From: Virgibacillus sp. SK37
Lineage (GTDB): Bacteria > Bacillota > Bacilli > Bacillales > Amphibacillaceae
Assembly: GCF_000725285.1 (NCBI RefSeq)
Contig: NZ_CP007161.1
Location: 2,270,213-2,334,212, forward strand
Length of the DNA: 64,000 nt
Direction: 5' to 3'
Position numbers and translations under genes: made by a program. Positions 46,073 to 54,560 of the stretch are shown piece after piece. Within the stretch, counting starts at the first letter, position 1. Each line of letters opens with the position of its first letter. The notes beneath the pieces are model-generated. The model ran no database searches. It saw only the letters and a list, made by a program, of their open reading frames with translations, and was not told the DNA's origin.

Positions 46073-46373
46073 ACTTGGTAGCTGTTCTTTGCTTATGTAG
46101 TCTATATCTATAAATGCCTAACACTAAAGCGACAATGATTAAGCTCTCCGTAATAGGAAGATTCATGATGCTAAATATCGTTAAAATAAATGTTCCGATC
46201 GCAAGCATAATATAAACAATAATGGTTTTTAAAATAGGTAGCTCTCGAGCAAATCCTAACTTAAATGATATGGAACCAAATATTAAATTTAATATATAAA
46301 AAATCCAAAATATATGATCTGTGCCGAAAAAGTGTATAAGTAAATCCAAAATAAGACTGTAATTCGTCTCCAT
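46071..46373 (-). CDS. ylaH: YlaH-like membrane protein
   Basis: A 100-aa protein with three membrane helices (about 18-38, 48-66 and 72-90) matching the YlaH family by sequence flavour and position. Function unknown. GGGGGAG lies 4 bases before the ATG. Confidence 0.78.
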   Translation of the reverse strand: METNYSLILDLLIHFFGTDHIFWIFYILNLIFGSISFKLGFARELPILKTIIVYIMLAIGTFILTIFSIMNLPITESLIIVALVLGIYRYRLHKQRTATK

Positions 46374-46543
46374 TATTCTCCCCCATTAATAGTTATCCAT
46401 TTTAATTCTTGAAAACCTTTTACCATCATACTAAATCTTTTTGCTTCATGCTAGTTATTTCACATATATTTCATTAATTGTTCTTTTTGAATATCTCAGC
46501 ATTTTAAGATATACTGTTTTTTGAAAGAAATTGAGGTGGCCTT

Positions 46544-46711
46544 ATGAAAGGAATTAATTTTTCAAAGCTATTCTTAGCTATTTTAGTGATTTCTATGTTT
46601 GTTGCTGTTGGTGTTGCCATTGCTTATCGCAACATATGGCTCGTTTTATTATTTATCTTCCTAGGTTTTGCTATTATGGGTTATGGTTTATCCAAAAGGA
46701 AAAGAAAGTGA
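46544..46711 (+). CDS. ylaF: YlaF-like (DUF5325) small membrane protein
   Basis: A 55-aa protein with two hydrophobic segments (about 8-28 and 31-49) and a basic end (YGLSKRKRK). It is found by reading this strand: GAGGTGG precedes the ATG and a terminator follows at once. Position and character match YlaF; in B. subtilis typA lies next to it, but not here. Confidence 0.72.
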   Translation: MKGINFSKLFLAILVISMFVAVGVAIAYRNIWLVLLFIFLGFAIMGYGLSKRKRK

Positions 46712-46741
46712 TTCATTTTTGAATCACTTTCTTCCTTTTTT
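46704..46741. terminator. Terminator between ylaF and the inositol monophosphatase gene
   Basis: Perfect 12-bp arms GAAAGTGATTCA (46704-46715) and its inverse (46720-46731), then TTCCTTTTTTT; convergent genes share it. Confidence 0.88.
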
Positions 46742-47530
46742 TAAATATTCATCAATGATAATATGCTGGACACGTGGGTTACAAGTAAAAACAGAATTAT
46801 TTTTAATCATATTTAACTCATCACCATTAATATCCGTTGTTATTCCTCCAACCTCATTGACTATAACCACACCAGCTGCTATATCCCAAGGAGATAGTCT
46901 CATCGTCAAATAACCATCCATAATACCTTCTGCAACAAACGCAAACTCCAGTGCTGCTGAACCATATGTTCTTGTTCCCCGTACTTTCCTAACTAATTGC
47001 TGCATCATTTGTTCTTTTACTAATCTATTTTCGCATAACCAGAAGTGGTTTAGACCTAAGATTGCTTCTTCTATCTTAACGGATTCAGATAATAAGGGCA
47101 GCTTTCTCTCATTTTTATAAGCACCTTTATTTCGTATTCCACTATATAAAACATCCTCCATTACATTATAGATAAGCCCTATTTCACCAACCCCATCTTG
47201 ATAGATACCAATCGAGATGGCAAAGTTTCTTTTTTGATGAACAAAATTCATTGTTCCGTCGATAGGATCAATAATCCATACTGTGCCACTCAGTGAGGTG
47301 ATATCATCGCCAAAGCCTTCTTCACTTAGAATTAAATGATCAGGATACGTGACTTTTATCTTTTTTGCAAAAAATAATTCTGTTTCCTTATCCATTTCTG
47401 TTACTAAATCATTTGGATTGGACTTCGTATTAATAGTTAGTGGATCGTTTATTTTCCTTCTAATCGTTTCTCCAGCTTCAAGTATCCAAGACTTAGCTTG
47501 GTCAAATATTTTGTCCCATTCTGCTACCAT
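46724..47530 (-). CDS. yktC: Inositol monophosphatase family protein (YktC/SuhB-like)
   Basis: A 268-aa metal-dependent phosphatase. Metal ligands are visible in ILSEEGFGD (Glu), WIIDPIDGTMNFVH (the DPxDGT motif) and, near the C-terminus, LSPWDIAAGVVIV (WDxAAG). Substrates may include inositol phosphates or other sugar phosphates. Position after ykzI/yktB is as in B. subtilis yktC. GGGGATG precedes the ATG. Confidence 0.9.
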   Translation of the reverse strand: MVAEWDKIFDQAKSWILEAGETIRRKINDPLTINTKSNPNDLVTEMDKETELFFAKKIKVTYPDHLILSEEGFGDDITSLSGTVWIIDPIDGTMNFVHQKRNFAISIGIYQDGVGEIGLIYNVMEDVLYSGIRNKGAYKNERKLPLLSESVKIEEAILGLNHFWLCENRLVKEQMMQQLVRKVRGTRTYGSAALEFAFVAEGIMDGYLTMRLSPWDIAAGVVIVNEVGGITTDINGDELNMIKNNSVFTCNPRVQHIIIDEYLKKGRK

Positions 47531-47618
47531 ATTGCATCCCCTATCTACTGTTTATTCTATACTATCAAATTTTAATAAATTATTCATTGTCTACGGGTTG
47601 GCGTATCATTTAAAAGAA

Positions 47619-47658
47619 ATAAAATACCTTCAACATCGTATTGAACTGTTGAAGGTTT
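47619..47658 (-). terminator. Terminator after the ykzI-like gene
   Basis: Arms ACCTTCAACA (47626-47635) and TGTTGAAGGT (47647-47656); T-rich on the minus-strand side. Confidence 0.75.
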
Positions 47659-47669
47659 AAAGAAGCTTT

Positions 47670-47870
47670 TTACTCATTCTCAATTTTTAGCAACTGTTCT
47701 CTAAGCTGCTTCAGTTTTTCTTTTGATTTAATAATTTGCACTTTATCTTCTGCTTTCAGGGCATCATGGAGAGTTACCAATTCATAATCAATTTCCATAC
47801 GGATTACAGGTAATTTTTCCTCAGCTTCTTTTCGTCTCAGGGCCTCCATTACATATTTCACTTGATTCAC
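47670..47870 (-). CDS. YkzI-like small coiled-coil protein
   Basis: A 66-aa, highly charged helical protein (EALRRKEAEEKLPVIRMEID, about residues 8-27), in the place of ykzI between yktB and yktC. The start is uncertain: GTG codons at 47870 and 47861 and an ATG at 47849 are all in frame, with AAAGG upstream. Function unknown. Confidence 0.6.
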   Translation of the reverse strand: MNQVKYVMEALRRKEAEEKLPVIRMEIDYELVTLHDALKAEDKVQIIKSKEKLKQLREQLLKIENE

Positions 47871-48093
47871 AACCTTTCAGCATCGCTTTTAATATGTTTA
47901 TGACTGTCTTACAATTTTGTTCAATAAATTTTCTGAAAATCAGTTAGTTGATTTATCAATTCCCAAGTTTCGCTGTTTTTAAACATAAACCTACTCATAC
48001 TAAGGATATAAGTTCACTTACTTGACGTATTGCGATAAAAATTTAATAATAATTATTATAAATAGTTCAGGATAACGAGAAGGGAAGATATAC

Positions 48094-48711
48094 ATGAATT
48101 TTGATGGTTTTAGCCAGCATGATTTTGATACATTTTTAATAGAAGGCCTAGATGAGCGGATGGAAGCAATACAAACAAGAATTCAACCGAAATTTCAAGA
48201 ATTAGGAAGCTATATGGTTGATTATTTATCAGCACAATTAGGCAATGAAGTATATTTGCACATTGCCAAACACGCAAGAAGAACAGTAAATCCTCCAAAA
48301 GATACGTGGCTTGCCATAGCGGATAATAAACGTGGTTATAAAAAACACCCCCATTTTCAGATTGGTCTGTTCGATGACCATGTATTTGTTTGGCTTGCTC
48401 TTATTTATGAATTGGATCATAAGAAAGAAATCGCTCAAACATTTCTGGATAATTACCAAGAATTAACGAATCTACCAGATTATTATAAAGTATCACTTGA
48501 TCATACAAAAAAGACATCAATTAGCCTTAAGGACTTAGAAAAGAAAGATGTGGAACGTTTCCGTGATGTAAAAAAAGCTGAATTTTTGATTGGTCAACAC
48601 CTCCCTAGTACGGATGTGCGTGTAAAAAATGGGGATACATTTATCAATACTGTGAAGGACACCTTTAACAGTTTAATTCCTTTCTATCAAATGGCATTGA
48701 GAAGCAAATAA
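48094..48711 (+). CDS. yktB: DUF1054 family protein YktB
   Basis: A 205-aa cytoplasmic protein of the DUF1054/UPF0637 family (FDGFSQHDFDTFLIEGLDERM at the start and HARRTVNPPKDTWLAIADNK in the middle). The structural family is known but its activity is not. AAGGGAAG precedes the ATG. It is convergent with yktA. Confidence 0.88.
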   Translation: MNFDGFSQHDFDTFLIEGLDERMEAIQTRIQPKFQELGSYMVDYLSAQLGNEVYLHIAKHARRTVNPPKDTWLAIADNKRGYKKHPHFQIGLFDDHVFVWLALIYELDHKKEIAQTFLDNYQELTNLPDYYKVSLDHTKKTSISLKDLEKKDVERFRDVKKAEFLIGQHLPSTDVRVKNGDTFINTVKDTFNSLIPFYQMALRSK

Positions 48712-48756
48712 AAATGAAAGAGGGGCATACTTAAGCATGTCCCTCTTTCATTTTGA
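48711..48756. terminator. Bidirectional terminator between yktB and yktA
   Basis: Long stem, arms starting AAAATGAAAGAGGG (48711-48724) and its inverse ending near 48754, A/T tails on both sides. Confidence 0.88.
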
Positions 48757-49012
48757 TGATACCTTGCTCCGTCTCTTTTAATTTTTTTACTACTTGATAA
48801 CTGGAATAGCCTGATTGTTGCTGGAAATTCGCAAACAGTTTTTTTTCCTCACTTTTTGAAGGGACTATCTGTTTGAACTTACGATATAATAAAGCTATAT
48901 CCTTTCTTGCGGCACCTTTTTCATAGGCTTGTTCTATTAATGAAAAAAATTGAACAACATCAATTATTTCTTGTGTTGTCCAGCTTTCATCGATTGGATA
49001 GTGATAACTCAT
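48731..49012 (-). CDS. yktA: UPF0223 family protein YktA
   Basis: A 93-aa protein of the UPF0223 family, with SYHYPIDESWTTQEIIDVV at the start and KFKQIVPSKSEEKKL in the middle. Function unknown. The ATG at 49012 follows AGGAGG; the in-frame ATG at 49030 precedes that ribosome site. It lies 20 bases after the nitronate monooxygenase-like gene and is probably co-transcribed. Confidence 0.87.
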   Translation of the reverse strand: MSYHYPIDESWTTQEIIDVVQFFSLIEQAYEKGAARKDIALLYRKFKQIVPSKSEEKKLFANFQQQSGYSSYQVVKKLKETEQGIIKMKEGHA

Positions 49013-49032
49013 ATTGAACCTCCTGATCAAAC

Positions 49033-49986
49033 TTATAATTTTTCTTTTATTTTTTCTGCTTCCAGAATCATTGTCTCGATTAACTCTTTAACAGATGGTA
49101 GATCGTGTATTCTGGCTGCTCCTTGTCCACTCCAGCCAAACCCTTCCTCTGCCTTACCATCATAAATATAACGTTTATTGGCGTCGCCACTAATAAAATT
49201 CTTTAAAGCTTCATATCCTCCTTCTTCTTTTTCTACATTTAGAATCTTTTCTGTCCAGGGATTCTTTAATGCTCTAGCCGGAGTTCCTAAGGTACGTTTA
49301 ATAACCACAGTGGAGTTTTCATCTGCATCTATGATTGCTTGCTTATAGGTTGGGTGGGCATGAACGCATTCCTTTGTAGCAATAAAGCGAGTACCCATCT
49401 CTATTCCTTCCGCTCCTAAAGCAAGAGCTGCCAACATACCTCTACCATCCACTATTCCACCAGAAGCAATAACAGGAATGGATACATGATCAACTACTTG
49501 GGGAGTTAGTGTAAAGGTTCCCACATCACTTCGCCCAAGATGGCCACCTCCATCTTGTCCTACAACCATCACAGCATCTGCTCCCAATTCTTCTGCTTTT
49601 TCCGCCTGTCTTCGAGCAGCTACCAGAACTAGCTTTTTAATAGGGTGTTCTTTCACCATATCAAGTACTTTTTTAGGATTTCCACCTGTCACGGAAATAA
49701 CAGGGACTTTTTCTTCAATAGCAACTTGGACCATATGCTCAAAAGCTCTACCGTGCTCTCCAATGGCAAAGTTTACTCCAAAAGGTTCTGTTGTCATTTT
49801 CCTTAATTTGCGAATTTCATTTCTTAATTCTTCCGGGCTTGATAGGCTCATAGCTGTAATCTGCCCCAAACCGCCCGCATTGGAAACAGCTGCTGCCAAA
49901 TCAGCATATGCAAGATATGCTAGCCCCCCTTGAATAATCGGATACTTAATATCCAGTAGTTTCGAAACTCTAGTTTCCCATTTCAT
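49033..49986 (-). CDS. Nitronate monooxygenase / FabK-like flavoprotein
   Basis: A 317-aa TIM-barrel FMN protein of the 2-nitropropane dioxygenase family: PIIQGGLAYLAYADLAAAVS and NAGGLGQITAMS at the N-terminus, VVGQDGGGHLGRSDV in the catalytic region and phosphate-binding VIASGGIVDGRGM and GAEGIEMGTRFIA. The family includes nitronate monooxygenases and FabK enoyl-ACP reductases; the sequence alone does not decide between them. CAGGAGG precedes the ATG. Confidence 0.85.
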   Translation of the reverse strand: MKWETRVSKLLDIKYPIIQGGLAYLAYADLAAAVSNAGGLGQITAMSLSSPEELRNEIRKLRKMTTEPFGVNFAIGEHGRAFEHMVQVAIEEKVPVISVTGGNPKKVLDMVKEHPIKKLVLVAARRQAEKAEELGADAVMVVGQDGGGHLGRSDVGTFTLTPQVVDHVSIPVIASGGIVDGRGMLAALALGAEGIEMGTRFIATKECVHAHPTYKQAIIDADENSTVVIKRTLGTPARALKNPWTEKILNVEKEEGGYEALKNFISGDANKRYIYDGKAEEGFGWSGQGAARIHDLPSVKELIETMILEAEKIKEKL

Positions 49987-50132
49987 TAGATTCGCCTCCT
50001 GAAAAATTTACTATGTACCATTTCACTAACTAATACGCTCAAAATTAATCATAAGCTTAATTATTACTATGTTACCATCCCTACCCGTAATAAGGCTATC
50101 CAAAAAACGAAGTGGAATTATAGGATGTAATT

Positions 50133-50141
50133 TGCTATAAT
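50133..50141 (+). promoter_or_regulatory. Extended -10 promoter candidate for speA
   Basis: TGCTATAAT lies about 40 bases before the speA start; the -35 region is weak. Confidence 0.5.
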
Positions 50142-50181
50142 ACTCTAGTTATTTAACACTGAAGAAATTGAGGGAAGAACG

Positions 50182-51654
50182 ATGATTAATCAACATAAAA
50201 CACCTTTATTCACTGGACTATTAAACCATATAGAAAAGAACCCAATTCCGTTTCACATCCCAGGTCATAAACAAGGAAAAGCTGCAGAGCCTACATTCCG
50301 CGATTTTCTGGGAGACGCTGTATTCGCAATTGATTTAATAAATATAGAGCCTTTGGATGACTTACACCATCCTCATGCAATGATTAAAGACGCACAAGAG
50401 CTTGCAGCTTACGCTTTTGGTGCTGACTACACTTATTTTTCTGTTCAAGGAACGAGTGGAGCAATAATGACTATGGTATTGAGTGTATGTAATCCTGGTG
50501 ACAAAATTATCGTCCCAAGAAATGTGCATAAATCTGTTACATCAGCAATAATTTTTTCTGGTGCAATTCCAATCTTTATACAGCCAGAACTGGATGAACA
50601 ACTCGGTATTTCTCATGGTATAACTCCAAATTCAGTTAAAAAAGCAATTAAAGCACACCCTGATACAAAAGCAGTATTAGTCATCAATCCAACTTATTTT
50701 GGTGTCGCTGCTGACTTAGAAGAAATCGTAAGCATCAGTCACAAATATGATATACCGGTATTAGTTGATGAAGCGCATGGTGTGCATATACATTTTCACG
50801 ACGAGCTCCCTCTCTCAGCCATGCAGGCTGGTGCTGACCTATCGGCTACGAGTGTTCACAAACTCGGCGGGTCTCTAACGCAAAGTTCCATTTTGAATTT
50901 GCAGGGAACACGCGTATCACACGAGAAAGTACAAACCATTATGTCAATGCTAACAACTACCTCAACATCCTACCTTTTATTGGCATCCTTAGATACTGCC
51001 AGAAAGCAACTTGCGGTTAATGGATTTACATTAGTGGATGAAGCACTAACATTAGCAAATGATACAAGAAAGCAGATAAACAGCTTAAATTACATTTATT
51101 GTGCAGGAGATGAAATAATAGGAACAGAAGCTGCCTATAGCTTTGATCCTACAAAACTTATTATATCTGTAAAAGATTTAGGGATTACAGGGTATGATGC
51201 AGAGGTATGGCTAAGGGAGAACTTTTCTATCGAGGTAGAATTATCTGATCTGTATAATATTTTATGCATTATTACCCCAGCAGACACAAAAGAAACTACA
51301 GACAAATTAGTTCATGCTCTAAAAAGGTTGGATGATAGCAATACACAAACAAATTGCGGTAAAAATGTACAAGTATCCATCCCTGATATACCACTATTGG
51401 CATTAACACCAAGAGATGCTTTTTATGCGGAGACAGAAATCATCCCTTTTCGTTCTGCAGCCGGTAGAATCAGTGCCGAATCCATTATGGTCTACCCTCC
51501 GGGAATACCGATTTTTATTCCGGGGGAAATTATTACGGAAGAAAATATAAATTATATCCAAAAAAATATACGTGCTGGACTGCCTGTGCAGGGGTTACAG
51601 GATGAAACACTGGAGACTATACACGTTATCAAAGAGCATAAACCTTTTAATTAA
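50182..51654 (+). CDS. speA: Arginine decarboxylase (Orn/Lys/Arg decarboxylase class, SpeA)
   Basis: A 490-aa PLP enzyme of fold type I. N-terminal IPFHIPGHKQGK and the major domain VLINPTYFGV, LVDEAHGVH and the PLP-binding Lys in SATSVHKLGGSLTQSS (about residue 227); the C-terminal block is PLALTPRDAFYAE-like (LALTPRDAFYAETE). B. subtilis SpeA converts arginine to agmatine for polyamine synthesis. Substrate preference is inferred from position (beside yktA and SR1); lysine decarboxylases look alike. Confidence 0.85.
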   Translation: MINQHKTPLFTGLLNHIEKNPIPFHIPGHKQGKAAEPTFRDFLGDAVFAIDLINIEPLDDLHHPHAMIKDAQELAAYAFGADYTYFSVQGTSGAIMTMVLSVCNPGDKIIVPRNVHKSVTSAIIFSGAIPIFIQPELDEQLGISHGITPNSVKKAIKAHPDTKAVLVINPTYFGVAADLEEIVSISHKYDIPVLVDEAHGVHIHFHDELPLSAMQAGADLSATSVHKLGGSLTQSSILNLQGTRVSHEKVQTIMSMLTTTSTSYLLLASLDTARKQLAVNGFTLVDEALTLANDTRKQINSLNYIYCAGDEIIGTEAAYSFDPTKLIISVKDLGITGYDAEVWLRENFSIEVELSDLYNILCIITPADTKETTDKLVHALKRLDDSNTQTNCGKNVQVSIPDIPLLALTPRDAFYAETEIIPFRSAAGRISAESIMVYPPGIPIFIPGEIITEENINYIQKNIRAGLPVQGLQDETLETIHVIKEHKPFN

Positions 51655-51732
51655 ATAAAAAGAAGCATGATTCATAGCTATTACAGCAATAAAAATTAGC
51701 TATAGAACCTAAATTTTAAAGTTTTTTCAAGC

Positions 51733-51770
51733 AAAAAAAGACTGCAATTTGTAAATTGCAGTCTTTTTTT
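51733..51770. terminator. Bidirectional terminator shared by speA and SR1
   Basis: Perfect 16-bp arms (51735-51750 and 51753-51768) with a 2-base loop and A/T tails; it ends both speA (plus) and the SR1 RNA (minus). Confidence 0.92.
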
Positions 51771-51791
51771 ATTCATATACTAGTTTTATAG

Positions 51792-51899
51792 TTATTTATT
51801 TTCATTGCAAGTCGGACATGTCCCATAAAGGGTAGTTACTTTCTCTTCATTATAATGATCGATCACTGTCTGACAATCCTGACAAACAATTGTGCCCAT
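51792..51899 (-). CDS. sr1P: SR1P, GapA-binding peptide
   Basis: A 35-aa peptide beginning MGTIVCQDCQTVIDHYNEEK and ending in CPTC, matching the conserved SR1P pattern (MGTIVCQxC, EKVTxLYGxC). In B. subtilis SR1P binds GapA and promotes its association with RNase J1. The two Cys pairs may bind zinc. AAAGGAG is 8 bases before the ATG. It lies inside the SR1 RNA. Confidence 0.9.
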   Translation of the reverse strand: MGTIVCQDCQTVIDHYNEEKVTTLYGTCPTCNENK

Positions 51900-51940
51900 T
51901 TGGTCCACTCCTTTTCCGTTTATTATGTTAACGTATTCAT

Positions 51941-51969
51941 ATTATAATATGACACATTGGATTTTTCAA
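51941..51969 (-). promoter_or_regulatory. SR1 promoter with overlapping CcpN-type operator
   Basis: Minus strand TTGAAA (51969-51964), 17 bases, TATAAT (51946-51941). The sequence TGTGTCATATT (51956-51946) between them fits the CcpN box TRTGHYATAYW as I remember it. CcpN represses sr1 under glycolytic conditions in B. subtilis, so the same control is likely. Confidence 0.75.
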
Positions 51970-52181
51970 CCCCTAATTAGTATATCACATTAAAAAATAT
52001 GTTACCTCACAGGTTATACACCTCAGTTGCATCATGCCTTTATACACATTTAAAAATAATTAAATTTGTGAAAAATATGAATCGACTTTCAAAATATAAT
52101 TTGTATCAAAAGTTTAAAAAACCCCGAACATTTTTTGTGGCTCTACTGCAACTTATTGGGGACAAACGTATTTTCTTCCTT

Positions 52182-52786
52182 CGTAGTTGGAGTAAACTGC
52201 GACCTAACTTAGCTTATAAAAAGCTCAGTGAAATATTTGAGAAGACGCGCCCCATTGATTTCCGTTGCATGCGGACGCTTTCCGCCGGCATGGCTTCAGC
52301 CGCTTCCTCCGCTACGCTCCGTGCAGGGTCTTCAGCTCATGCTATTCCGGCAGGAGTCGCGGGCCAACAGGACGTAGGTCATGCAATCGTTGCCACAGGA
52401 CGTGGCGTTCTTAGATTGCCGCATTCCACTCCAATCAATTCGTGCATAGCATATTCTGGATCTATGTGAACGCAATTTTCCTTCGTAGATATAAATGTAC
52501 ATAGTAGCGAAGGGGAAATATGGAGACTCCTCGAAAATAAAATACACATTTTCATCGTGCGATGTATTGCTGACGAAGCCTTCCTTGTCCTGCGGGAGGA
52601 GAGGCCTCGATGAGACCCCGAAACGCAGTATAGGGGTTGGAAGGCTAAAGTCGCGACGTCCTGTCGCAACGCCTTCATGACCAACATCGTGTTGGCCCGA
52701 GGCTCATCAGCCGCCCGCGGAAAGCGGAATATTTCCCCGTAGCGGTGATTTACGCAGCCTCTATATTCTTAGTTACGTCGCAGTTT
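52182..52786 (-). repeat. GC-rich modular intergenic repeat element, copy 2
   Basis: Inverted 19-base ends AAACTGCGACCTAACTTAG (52194-52212) and its inverse with 2 mismatches (52768-52786). Read on the minus strand, it repeats the ordered blocks of copy 1 (18804-19287) with extra variable segments between them: the GCGGGCGGCTGATGAGCCT block (about 52703-52721), GGGGTCTCATCGAGGCCT (about 52604-52621), GAGTCTCCATATTTCCCC (about 52517-52534), GAATTGATTGGAGTGG (about 52429-52444) and the GAAAGCGTCCGC block (about 52270-52281). The open frames inside (for example 51999-52469) are not conserved between copies. Confidence 0.78.
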
Positions 52787-52841
52787 ATATATTTCCCGCA
52801 GCATTGAATAATCATTGCTATATAAGAATTTTTTTGTAAAC

Positions 52842-52893
52842 AAAAAACCTGCAATAGGACGATTATTAGCTAAACAATCTGCCCAACTGCAGG
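52842..52893 (-). terminator. Terminator after the deacetylase lipoprotein gene
   Basis: Imperfect 13-bp stem (52848-52860 with 52881-52893, with wobble pairs) followed on the minus strand by TTTTTTG. Confidence 0.65.
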
Positions 52894-52899
52894 GATACG

Positions 52900-53766
52900 T
52901 TACATATCTTTTGTTTTAATTAATGCAGGATCCACCATTTGATATCCTTTATCACGCAGTCCTTTAATGATTCCAGGCAGTGCCTTATTCGTCCATTCTC
53001 TGTCATGCATTAATAGGTTCGCTCCTGGTTTAAGCAAAGAATAGTCTACTCCTACCTCAGGACCTTCTCCACTGATCATAGCTTGCTCTAATTTATTGGC
53101 ATCCATATATGGTTCAAAATAATCGTAGCCATAAGTCCAATTCATTAATGTCATACCTTCTTCAGCAACCAATTCTCTCGAATAATCAGTGTTTGCTCCA
53201 TGAGGGGCACGGAAAAATAATGGCCGTTCTCCGATAATTTCCTCTACTCGATCACTTACAGATATAATTTCTTCTCGTTGCGCTCCTTTTGATATTTTCT
53301 TAAGATTTGCGTGCGTTTTCGTGTGATTGCCAATAATAAAGCCCATCTCGTGTAATTTCTTTAGCTTTTGAGCACCTTCTTCTGACTCAATAAAATGGCC
53401 ATTCACAAAAAATATAGCATTCACACCTAGTTCCTTTAATGTATTGGCCATTTCCAATGAATACTTATCAGGTGCATCATCGATTGTAACTAGTACAACT
53501 TTTTCCTCAGCATTATCGATAGGTACAATCGAAGCATTTTCTGTTACTTTATACTTAGGTTCTTTCACTTCCTGTGATACTTCCGCTGATTCTTTTTCTT
53601 CCTTTTCCTTTTCTTTTTTTTCACTCTCAGATTTTTGATCTGCACGCTGCTCATTTTCCTTTTGGTCAGCGTTATTTTCCTGAGCACTTTCTTTAGACGT
53701 GTTGCTACATGCTGGCAATAAAACCATAGCGACTACAATGAAAATTACTGCTCCTATTCTTTGCAT
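52900..53766 (-). CDS. Polysaccharide deacetylase family lipoprotein
   Basis: A 288-aa lipoprotein: lipobox LLPAC (Cys about residue 20), a long Lys/Glu-rich linker (about 24-70) and a NodB-type carbohydrate esterase 4 domain. Catalytic motifs are TIDDAPD (usual TFDDGP), metal-binding HTKTH, FRAPHG and a C-terminal LLMHDREW. It should act on cell-wall glycan or a similar polymer outside the membrane. AGGGGAGG precedes the ATG. It lies alone between the repeat element and the slp-like gene. Confidence 0.85.
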   Translation of the reverse strand: MQRIGAVIFIVVAMVLLPACSNTSKESAQENNADQKENEQRADQKSESEKKEKEKEEKESAEVSQEVKEPKYKVTENASIVPIDNAEEKVVLVTIDDAPDKYSLEMANTLKELGVNAIFFVNGHFIESEEGAQKLKKLHEMGFIIGNHTKTHANLKKISKGAQREEIISVSDRVEEIIGERPLFFRAPHGANTDYSRELVAEEGMTLMNWTYGYDYFEPYMDANKLEQAMISGEGPEVGVDYSLLKPGANLLMHDREWTNKALPGIIKGLRDKGYQMVDPALIKTKDM

Positions 53767-53991
53767 TCTTCTGCCTCCCCTATGATGTCCTTATACATAT
53801 AAGTATAAGTCAAAAAGAAAATAATTTAAAATATAACCTTTTTATGAAACAGGCATATTACTAATAAAACAATCAGATTTCTTTTGTTTTACTATCTGGT
53901 AACACGCCCAAAAAAGATATATATATTTGCTAAACTAAAACTATACGATAATAAATATTTTTACTATTCTTTCCCAAGAGGGAGTGTTACC

Positions 53992-54366
53992 ATGAAAATT
54001 AAATTTCTAGCTATAATTATATTTATTCTAATATCATCTACAGGCTGTGGTAGATCAAATAGCAACGTTATAGATGTAGTTACTTTTCAGCCTTTTGATT
54101 ATCATATATCTCTATTTTCCGATGCTACAAGTGAGCATAATAAAAATCTGTATATTGATGCATTAATTGAATTAAAAGCAAAGCATCCGGCTGCTTTTAA
54201 GAATATACAGACAGAAGAAATTAGTAAAGAGGAAGCTGATCAACTATCAAAAATCGAGGACACCACCTTGATTATTAGTAAAAACGGTCGAACTCTATCA
54301 CGGCTTTCAGGAGAGCAAGATAAATCAAAGATAGTGAATACATTGGAGAAGTTTATAGTAAATTGA
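53992..54366 (+). CDS. Small lipoprotein, Slp-like
   Basis: A 124-aa lipoprotein with a signal peptide and lipobox SSTGC (Cys about residue 18), then a small soluble domain (VTFQPFDYHISLFSDATSEH, about residues 29-48). Position between speA and pdhD, and length, match slp of B. subtilis, annotated as a small peptidoglycan-associated lipoprotein. The ATG at 53992 has GAGGGAG upstream; the longer frame to 53884 is unsupported. Its TGA coincides with the right end of the TnpB element, so the last residues may be altered by the insertion. Confidence 0.7.
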   Translation: MKIKFLAIIIFILISSTGCGRSNSNVIDVVTFQPFDYHISLFSDATSEHNKNLYIDALIELKAKHPAAFKNIQTEEISKEEADQLSKIEDTTLIISKNGRTLSRLSGEQDKSKIVNTLEKFIVN

Positions 54367-54560
54367 ACTACTCACCACTTAACACCCTCTCGGGTTGTTT
54401 GAAGTGGGAGATTCTTGGGAACAGAGCGTACTTGTTAGCGTATTTCTTTGCCAACAGAGGTTTCTCTTATTGACCAAGCTATTCCCGTAGTTCCTACGGT
54501 TCTATATTTTTGTTTAAGCCAAGTCTAAGGTTTTTAAGCCTTTTGCTAGGATGTTTTTGC
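54367..54560 (-). ncRNA. Probable omega RNA (TnpB guide RNA) at the right end
   Basis: TnpB proteins use an RNA from the 3' end of their gene through the element's right end, with the guide being the flanking sequence. Here the region has a CCGTAG/CTACGG hairpin (54485-54499) and a terminal hairpin (54375-54407). The guide would begin at about 54366 and read into the slp-like gene on the minus strand. Inferred from the family; no transcript evidence. Confidence 0.6.

Larger units (their letters stand above)
51733..51934 (-). ncRNA. sr1: SR1 dual-function small RNA
   Basis: About 200 bases from a strong promoter to the terminator shared with speA, containing the SR1P ORF. In B. subtilis SR1 is about 205 nt, lies between speA and pdhA, inhibits ahrC translation by pairing and encodes the peptide SR1P. 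Size, location and peptide all agree here. The 5' end is inferred from the -10 position. Confidence 0.82.

Noticed and set aside
51999-52469. 156-codon open frame on the plus strand
   Set aside because: It runs through the GC-rich repeat element, has no ribosome site and is not kept in copy 1.
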